Shown here: positions 14,610-18,896 of the stretch, one piece after another | Layout of the letters: each line of letters starts with the position of its first letter | Position numbering within the stretch: the first letter of the stretch is position 1 | Origin: DASPOF01 sp035626155 | GTDB taxonomy: Bacteria; Desulfobacterota; Binatia; Binatales; Binataceae | Direction of reading: 5' to 3' | Length of the DNA stretch: 18,896 nucleotides | Assembly: GCA_035626155.1 (NCBI GenBank) | Contig: DASPOF010000161.1 | Span: forward strand, 1 to 18,896 | The notes under the pieces: model-generated | Told to the model about the DNA's origin: nothing | What the model saw: the letters and a program-made list of their open reading frames with translations, nothing else | The model's database searches: none | Program-made: the position numbers and the translations under genes

Positions 14610-15950
14610 TTAGCTCCCGAAACCCATTCCGCGCATCATGCTTCTGCCGGCCCCGAGCCGGGTCAGCTTCTTCATCATCTTGCGCGTCTGGTCGAATTGT
14701 TTGAGGAAGCGATTGACTTCCTGCACCGACGTACCGCTGCCGGCGGCGATTCGCGCGCGCCGGCGCCCGTTAAGGATCAAATGGTTATCGCGCTCCTGGA
14801 GCGTCATCGAATCGATGATCGCCTGGATGCGCTTGAGTTCGCGCCTGGCTTCCTCGGAATCCGCGGCCCCCGCGACCTTCTTTAGCCCCGGGATCATCCC
14901 CAGCAGGTCGCCGATCGAGCCCATCTTGCGGAGCGTTCTCATCTGATCGGCGAAGTCGTTGAGCGTGAACTCGTTCTTCTTCAGCTTGCGCTGGAGTTCC
15001 TTCGCCTTGGCCTCGTCGTATCCCGCCTGCGCCTTCTCGATCAGGGTCAGCACGTCGCCCATCCCGAGAATCCGCGATGCGAGGCGGTCGGGATGGAACA
15101 CCTCGAAGGCGTCGAGCTTCTCGCCGATGCCGGCGAACAGGATCGGCGCGCCGGTGACCGCTCGCACCGAGAGCGCCGCGCCCCCGCGCGCGTCGGAATC
15201 GAGCTTGGTAAGCACGATTCCCGAAATCTTGAGCCGTTCGTGGAAGCCGGCGGCGACGTTCGCCGCCTCCTGGCCGGTCATCGCATCGGCGACGAATATG
15301 ATGTGATGCGGCTGGACGACGGCCTTCAGCCGCACCAGCTCGTTCATCAGCTCTTCATCGATCTGAAGCCGTCCGGCGGTGTCGATCAGAACCGCGTCGT
15401 GCCCGGCGGATTCGGCCCGCGCCAGCGCGCGCGAGGCAATCTCGATCGGGTCCTCATCCTCGCGAGTGTCGAGCACCGCCACGCCGGCCCCGGCGCCGAG
15501 TACGCGCAACTGCTCCATCGCCGCGGGACGCTGCACGTCGGTCGAGACCAGCAGCGGATGGCGCTTGCGCTCCACCTTCAGCCATCGCGCGAGCTTGGCG
15601 AGCGTCGTCGTCTTGCCCGAACCTTGGAGCCCGACCGCCATGATCTTGACGGGCGGCTTGACCTTGAGATCGAGTTCGCGCGCCTGCCCGCCCATCACCT
15701 GGGCGAGTTCGGCGGCGACGAACTTGATGAGATGCTGCTCGGGGGTGAGCGAGCGCAGCACCTCCTGTCCGAGCGCCTTGCGCCGGACGTGATCGATGAA
15801 GTCGCGAACGACCTTGATGCTGACGTCGGCCTCGAGCAGCGCAAGGCGCACCTCGCGCAACGCATCCTCGATGTTGCGTTCGGTGATGCGGCCCTGGCCG
15901 CGCAGTTTCTTGAATATGCCTTCGAGGCGTTCGCTAAGGGTGTCGAACAT
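14610..15950 (-). CDS. ffh: Signal recognition particle GTPase Ffh (SRP54)
   Basis: The predicted protein has 446 residues, the usual length. Ffh binds signal sequences emerging from the ribosome and, with 4.5S RNA and FtsY, targets membrane proteins to the translocon. The N domain starts MFDTLSERLEGIFKKL. The G domain shows P-loop GLQGSGKTTTLAKLA (about 109-123), DVQRPAA, DTAGR and TKLD. The Met-rich M domain has GSIGDLLGMIPG, the RNA-binding RRRARIAAGSG and a C-terminal MMKKL...SMMRGMGFGS. The order ffh-rpsP-khpA-rimM is a well-known conserved arrangement. No good Shine-Dalgarno precedes the ATG. A TACAAT hexamer on the minus strand (15996-16001) is a plausible -10 box, without a good -35. 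Confidence 0.97.
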   Translation of the reverse strand: MFDTLSERLEGIFKKLRGQGRITERNIEDALREVRLALLEADVSIKVVRDFIDHVRRKALGQEVLRSLTPEQHLIKFVAAELAQVMGGQARELDLKVKPPVKIMAVGLQGSGKTTTLAKLARWLKVERKRHPLLVSTDVQRPAAMEQLRVLGAGAGVAVLDTREDEDPIEIASRALARAESAGHDAVLIDTAGRLQIDEELMNELVRLKAVVQPHHIIFVADAMTGQEAANVAAGFHERLKISGIVLTKLDSDARGGAALSVRAVTGAPILFAGIGEKLDAFEVFHPDRLASRILGMGDVLTLIEKAQAGYDEAKAKELQRKLKKNEFTLNDFADQMRTLRKMGSIGDLLGMIPGLKKVAGAADSEEARRELKRIQAIIDSMTLQERDNHLILNGRRRARIAAGSGTSVQEVNRFLKQFDQTRKMMKKLTRLGAGRSMMRGMGFGS

Positions 15951-15995
15951 TACGTCAGCGCCCGGCCGGCAGGCCGAGCGAATCCGTGCGGGTAA

Positions 15996-16001
15996 ATTGT
16001 A
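15996..16001 (-). promoter_or_regulatory. Candidate -10 box for ffh operon
   Basis: The minus strand reads TACAAT here, 5 of 6 to the consensus, 46 bp upstream of the ffh ATG and inside a locally AT-rich stretch (about 15990-16018). No convincing -35 lies at 16-18 bp, so this is only a candidate. Confidence 0.3.
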
Positions 16002-16052
16002 GTTTCAAATTAGTCTAGCAAACGAGCAACGCTAGGCCACCATGGGTTGGGA

Positions 16053-16087
16053 GTCAATGCCGACGCAGTTCGAACCTTGACATTGAC
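16053..16087. promoter_or_regulatory. Nested inverted repeat, possible operator
   Basis: GTCAATG (16053-16059) and CATTGAC (16081-16087) are perfect inverted arms around 21 bases that include the 8-bp palindrome GTTCGAAC (16068-16075). The right arm overlaps a consensus TTGACA. Such symmetry suits a dimeric DNA-binding protein acting between two divergent genes. It is unproven. Confidence 0.35.
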
Positions 16088-16178
16088 CCGATAGAACGTT
16101 AGCCGTGCTTTCGAGGGATTTAATGGCCTTTGTTTGCTGGGGCTGGAGGTGTCGGGCGGTTCTGTGCCAAACGTCGAG

Positions 16179-16222
16179 GGCCACGCGGCGCAACTCAATA
16201 ACTCCGCGCCGTTTTGGTGGCC
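16179..16222 (+). terminator. Terminator- or attenuator-like hairpin followed by TTTT
   Basis: CGGCGC (16186-16191) and GCGCCG (16206-16211) pair around a 14-base AT-rich loop, directly followed by TTTT (16212-16215). An outer GGCCAC/GTGGCC pair (16179-16184, 16217-16222) makes an alternative larger fold. The stem is short and the T-run is only four bases, so activity would be weak. Confidence 0.3.
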
Positions 16223-16267
16223 AGCCAGGCCGGACTAGCTAGCATCCCGAGTGGCGCAGGCCGGATT

Positions 16268-16384
16268 GAGGGGTCCTGTAGAACCCTCTATCCCTGCTGG
16301 AGCGAAAGGTGCTGGCGGTCCGAGGGGACCCGCGACACCGACCTGGCTCCTCCGAGCCAGGGACCACCCGTGGGAGGCGGGTGG
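16268..16384 (+). ncRNA. Structured leader of the sulfotransferase mRNA (four hairpins)
   Basis: Four hairpins follow one another: GAGGG/CCCTC (16268-16288), GGTCC/GGACC with GAGG loop (16315-16333), CCTGGCTC/GAGCCAGG with a 4-base loop (16342-16361) and CCACCCG/CGGGTGG with a 7-base loop (16364-16384). The last ends one base before the Shine-Dalgarno GAGGT (16386-16390) of the sulfotransferase gene. I recognise no known riboswitch family. It may be a cis-regulatory RNA, a small RNA or merely GC-rich folding. Confidence 0.4.
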
Positions 16385-16398
16385 CGAGGTTGATACTG

Positions 16399-17244
16399 AT
16401 GTCGTTGCCGAGCGATCGCACTCTGATTTTCATCCACCTGTACAAGACGGCCGGGACCACGCTTAACCGGATCATCGAGTGGGAATACGACGTGCGGCGA
16501 GTCTGCAACGTCGAGCCGAATTTCTGGCGCTGGTCCTACCAGAGAATCATGCGCTGGCCGCCATCGCGGCTGGCCCGCATGGACGTGTTCAAGGGGCACA
16601 TGCCATTCGGCCTGCACCGGCTGATCCCGCGCCCGGCGACCTACATCACGGTTCTGCGCAAGCCGGTGGAGCGGGCGGTCTCCGATTACTACTGGGCGCG
16701 CAGCTTCAAGGCGCATCGTCACCATCGCGCCGCTCTCGAACTGACCTTGGAGGATTATTTCGTCCACAAGCATGACCACAATTGGCAGACGAGGATCCTC
16801 GCCGGGCCGAGTTCCACGGACCAACTTTTGCCCGATGAGTGCAATGCGGACACGCTGAGCACGGCCAAGGCCAACCTGGATCGGTATTTCAGCGTGGTTG
16901 GCCTGACCGAACGCTTCGATGAAACGCTCGCTCTCCTCAAAATCGCCTTTGGCTGGAACATCAAACGCTACAGGAAGTTCCGCGTGACCAAAGGCAGGGT
17001 TCCGACCGAGCGCGTTCCGGCTTCGACTCGTGAAATGATACGCGCCTACGAGCAGTATGATCTCGCCCTGTACGATTACGCAGAGTCGTTGTTCGAAAAG
17101 GCGATTGCCGAGCGACGCGAGGCGGTCGAGGCAGAACTCCAGGCGATCCGGGGGGCGAAGGAGATGACGCCTCTCGAAGCCCGCTACTACTTTGCGGCCT
17201 CCATCGCGCGCGCCGCGGTCTGCCGGATTCAGGCTGTCGTCTGA
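16399..17244 (+). CDS. PAPS-dependent sulfotransferase (Sulfotransfer_2-like)
   Basis: The predicted protein has 281 residues and would transfer sulfate from PAPS to a hydroxyl or amine, most likely on a glycan. The 5'-phosphosulfate loop is FIHLYKTAGTTLNRII (about residues 12-27), starting at strand 1. The 3'-phosphate site is VLRKPVERAVSDYYW (about 87-101), with the expected Arg and Ser. This pair matches the Sulfotransfer_2 group (heparan/chondroitin-type and bacterial relatives). No signal peptide or membrane anchor is evident, so it is probably cytoplasmic. The ATG has GAGGT eight bases upstream; the frame is open back to 16309, but those residues look non-coding. Its 3' end overlaps the converging gene by 16 bp. 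The acceptor is unknown; glycan genes next door suggest a surface polysaccharide. Confidence 0.88.
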   Translation: MSLPSDRTLIFIHLYKTAGTTLNRIIEWEYDVRRVCNVEPNFWRWSYQRIMRWPPSRLARMDVFKGHMPFGLHRLIPRPATYITVLRKPVERAVSDYYWARSFKAHRHHRAALELTLEDYFVHKHDHNWQTRILAGPSSTDQLLPDECNADTLSTAKANLDRYFSVVGLTERFDETLALLKIAFGWNIKRYRKFRVTKGRVPTERVPASTREMIRAYEQYDLALYDYAESLFEKAIAERREAVEAELQAIRGAKEMTPLEARYYFAASIARAAVCRIQAVV

Positions 17245-18005
17245 TTTCGCCCGCCCGGTTCCTCCCGGCCGGCAAGCCCGGAATATTCCCCCAGCCGCTC
17301 CCAGCACGCGCCCGCGAGCGCCGCAGCTAGAAGAACCGTGATAATTACGCTCCAGATATTGCCGCCGCGGCTGGGTTCATGCTGATTGCTAAGAGATGGA
17401 GGCGTTTTTTCCAGGTCGGTTTGAGGAGCGTTCGCCGGCGGGGCGCCGCCGATGTTTGCGAGGTGTACGTCTCGAAAGTACGCCCTGCCCGCGCCACCCA
17501 ACTGGCATGTCACCACCGCTTCCGAGTCGAAAGGCGACGGGCGGAAGTAAAGGTCAATCTTTTTCCACTCCGCGGTGATGACGGTTTCAGGAACGTGCCC
17601 CGACATCCAATGCGAAGTGGCTACTGTCAGCTCGGCGGTGGCCGCTCCGGGTTCAGCTCCCTCAACTCGAAATTCTCCGGTCAACTCGTACCATCCGGGA
17701 TAGAAGAGGCCGGCTGTGTACCGCAGCCCGACCGTGGAAAAACCGTCGTTGCGAATCTCGATTTCCGGCGCGCCTGTTTTGCTCTTACTGAAATGAAAAT
17801 CACTTTTGGATAATGCTCCGAAAGCCCACCAGCGCTCCAGCGAATTTGCCTGTACTAATTCGCGGCGGCCATCGGGCGGAACCTCGCTTCTGGAGCGCCG
17901 AACGGGATCGCAATAGTAGGATAGCGCGCAGACGATCAGCGTAAGCGCCGCGCCTGCAGCCATAATCGCGCGTCCAGCCCCCTGACATTTGCGATCGGTG
18001 CTCAC
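17229..18005 (-). CDS. Bitopic membrane protein with jelly-roll-like periplasmic domain
   Basis: The predicted protein has 258 residues. One hydrophobic segment lies near the N-terminus (AIMAAGAALTLIVCALSYY), then a periplasmic region of about 180 residues, then a second segment (WSVIITVLLAAALAGACW) before a short tail. The middle (YPGWYELTGEFRVEG, AEWKKIDLYFRP, GRAYFRDVHLANI) has the strand pattern of carbohydrate-binding-module-like beta jelly rolls, which often end in a DV-type strand after an aromatic. I do not recognise the family. GTG 18005 overlaps the upstream glycosyltransferase stop as GTGA, so the two are coupled. A longer frame to 18308 would lie entirely over that gene and is rejected. 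A role in glycan handling is inferred from context only. Confidence 0.7.
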   Translation of the reverse strand: MSTDRKCQGAGRAIMAAGAALTLIVCALSYYCDPVRRSRSEVPPDGRRELVQANSLERWWAFGALSKSDFHFSKSKTGAPEIEIRNDGFSTVGLRYTAGLFYPGWYELTGEFRVEGAEPGAATAELTVATSHWMSGHVPETVITAEWKKIDLYFRPSPFDSEAVVTCQLGGAGRAYFRDVHLANIGGAPPANAPQTDLEKTPPSLSNQHEPSRGGNIWSVIITVLLAAALAGACWERLGEYSGLAGREEPGGRNQTTA

Positions 18006-18896
18006 ATCCAGTTCGCCAGTCCCGCGCCATGGAACCACATTCGTGCTGCGCAGGCGGGCTGCGATATAGGCATACCCGTCCAGATGGGGAAGAAGTATAT
18101 GCACAAAACGATCGCTGAGACGCCAAAAATCGCGAACACGAACTTCCCCTCGTATCCATCGCTGTACGCGACCGCAAGCAGATAGGCCAGCGCGACAGCG
18201 AGCGCCGCAGCTCCGCCCTCGAAACGTCCCAGACCGAGAACCAGGCACGGCGCCAGAGGGATCAGGAGAAGTATCTGTTCCCAACGCAACGCGGCGCCTT
18301 CCCAGCATTCGGCAAGCGCGCCGCCCAAAGCGATCAATCCAAGGTAGGCCGCCGGCATATAGTCATAGATGAAAAGGTAACGCCGGATCGGAATCCACAT
18401 CGCCATGTATGCAAAGTATCCGATGGCCAGGAATGCCCATGCGAATTTCCTTTGCCTGTATGCGCGGGCAATAGCTATGGGAATCGCGGCGAGAATCTCC
18501 CACCATAGAAGCGGATTCCCTCCCGACCATATCATTGCGACCGAATGAGCGGCCGAGAATTTCTCCCAATATGGATACGGGCGAAGAAGTAATGGCCAGC
18601 TCCAGAACGGCGAGGCGCGCGGCACGGCGCGCGGCAGACGGAGATTCGTATGAAGCGCCCATCGATGGTAGTTAGCCAGATCTCCGATTCCGCTCCACCA
18701 GCCGTACCAATAGAATGGCGAAAACGCCGCTATATAGACTATCAACATGATCGCGCCGAGGAGCCCGCAGGCATTGATAATCCCGGCAACTGCCAACTTG
18801 GTATTGTCACTCGGGCCTTGCGCACGATGTCCCTCGCGAAGAAGCGCAAAACTGATTGCTCCGGCCGCCAGAAGCGCGGCAACTTCAGGAATGGCC
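18002..18896 (-). CDS. PMT/ArnT-type membrane glycosyltransferase, C-terminal part (5' end beyond window)
   Basis: The frame stays open from the stop at 18002 to the right edge, giving 297 C-terminal residues; the true start lies outside the window. At least eight hydrophobic helices are visible. Features that match the C-terminal half of lipid-carrier-dependent GT39/ArnT family enzymes are FWSWPLLLRPYPYWE, GGNPLLWWEILAAI, RRYLFIYDYMPAAYLGL and the final FFPIWTGMPIS. These enzymes move a sugar from a polyprenyl-phosphate donor onto a protein or lipid on the periplasmic side. The catalytic N-terminal loop with its acidic residues is not in the window, so the acceptor and activity cannot be judged. 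An internal TTG at 18796 is unlikely to be the start, because the coding sequence and a membrane helix continue upstream of it. Confidence 0.8.
   Translation of the reverse strand, partial: AIPEVAALLAAGAISFALLREGHRAQGPSDNTKLAVAGIINACGLLGAIMLIVYIAAFSPFYWYGWWSGIGDLANYHRWALHTNLRLPRAVPRASPFWSWPLLLRPYPYWEKFSAAHSVAMIWSGGNPLLWWEILAAIPIAIARAYRQRKFAWAFLAIGYFAYMAMWIPIRRYLFIYDYMPAAYLGLIALGGALAECWEGAALRWEQILLLIPLAPCLVLGLGRFEGGAAALAVALAYLLAVAYSDGYEGKFVFAIFGVSAIVLCIYFFPIWTGMPISQPACAARMWFHGAGLANWM

Larger units (their letters stand above)
16002..16398. other. Divergent non-coding spacer between ffh and the sulfotransferase gene
   Basis: Nearly 400 bp without a supported gene. It contains a nested dyad (16053-16087), a hairpin followed by TTTT (16179-16222) and four consecutive hairpins (16268-16384). 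A perfect TTGACA occurs at 16077-16082 on the plus strand, but the hexamer at 17-bp spacing (TAGCCG) is poor, so no promoter for the sulfotransferase gene can be called firmly. Short open frames on both strands lack ribosome binding sites and look random. Confidence 0.6.

Noticed and set aside
16060..16085. TTCGAAC resembling a tRNA T-loop
   Set aside because: The bases on either side cannot form the 5-bp T-stem on either strand, and no acceptor stem or anticodon arm is present.
16342..16371. AGCCAGGGACC resembling the B12 box of cobalamin riboswitches
   Set aside because: It lacks one base of the box, and the GCCACTG element and the other conserved segments are missing. The match comes from the simple CCTGGCTC hairpin.
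16186..16390. 4.5S RNA, RNase P RNA or tmRNA next to ffh
   Set aside because: I looked for the SRP core (GGAAG...AGCAGCC), the RNase P GAGGAAAGTCC segment and the tmRNA 5' end, and found none.

Overview
The window is GC-rich chromosomal DNA from a Gram-negative bacterium. The evidence for that is three lipoprotein signal peptides, a LolB-like outer-membrane lipoprotein, a periplasmic peptide-binding protein and a bactofilin. The gene order rpsP-khpA-rimM-trmD-(PF09936 RNA methyltransferase)-rplS and the TPR lipoprotein + LolB-like pair both point to a deltaproteobacterial-type lineage (Desulfobacterota, Binatota or a relative). That placement is inferred from gene content and was not tested. 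No tRNA, rRNA, transposase, integrase or CRISPR array was found.

Layout. (1) 95-1480, minus: an APC-superfamily permease resembling polyamine/amino-acid symporters. (2) 1709-10705, plus: eight co-directional, tightly packed genes, probably read from a TATAAT promoter at 1566-1594. They encode a 15-repeat TPR lipoprotein, a LolB-like lipoprotein, a complete peptide/dipeptide-type ABC importer (binding lipoprotein, two permeases, two ATPases) and a bactofilin. (3) 10802-15950, minus: the conserved translation/secretion cluster read ffh, rpsP, khpA, rimM, (interruption), trmD, SPOUT RNA methyltransferase, rplS. It is split between rimM and trmD by an oppositely oriented secreted protein gene (12863-13447) and a cluster of three strong palindromes (12686-12840). 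(4) 15951-16398: a 448-bp divergent spacer with a nested dyad, a terminator-like hairpin and four consecutive hairpins ending just before the ribosome binding site of the next gene. (5) 16399-17244, plus: a PAPS-dependent sulfotransferase. It converges on, and overlaps by 16 bp, a minus-strand pair made of a jelly-roll membrane protein and a PMT/ArnT-type glycosyltransferase that runs off the right edge.

How the genes may work together. The importer takes up oligopeptides, and the divergent permease handles amino acids or polyamines. The ffh-to-rplS genes make ribosomal proteins, ribosome maturation and tRNA modification factors and the signal recognition particle GTPase. The right-hand genes look like surface-glycan assembly and sulfation. 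The strongest candidates for something undescribed are the palindrome cluster inside the split ribosomal operon, the structured leader of the sulfotransferase gene, and a 27-nt tandem repeat in the rplS leader. I did not find a clear new multi-gene defence or mobile system. All start sites were chosen by eye from start codons, Shine-Dalgarno matches and expected family lengths.
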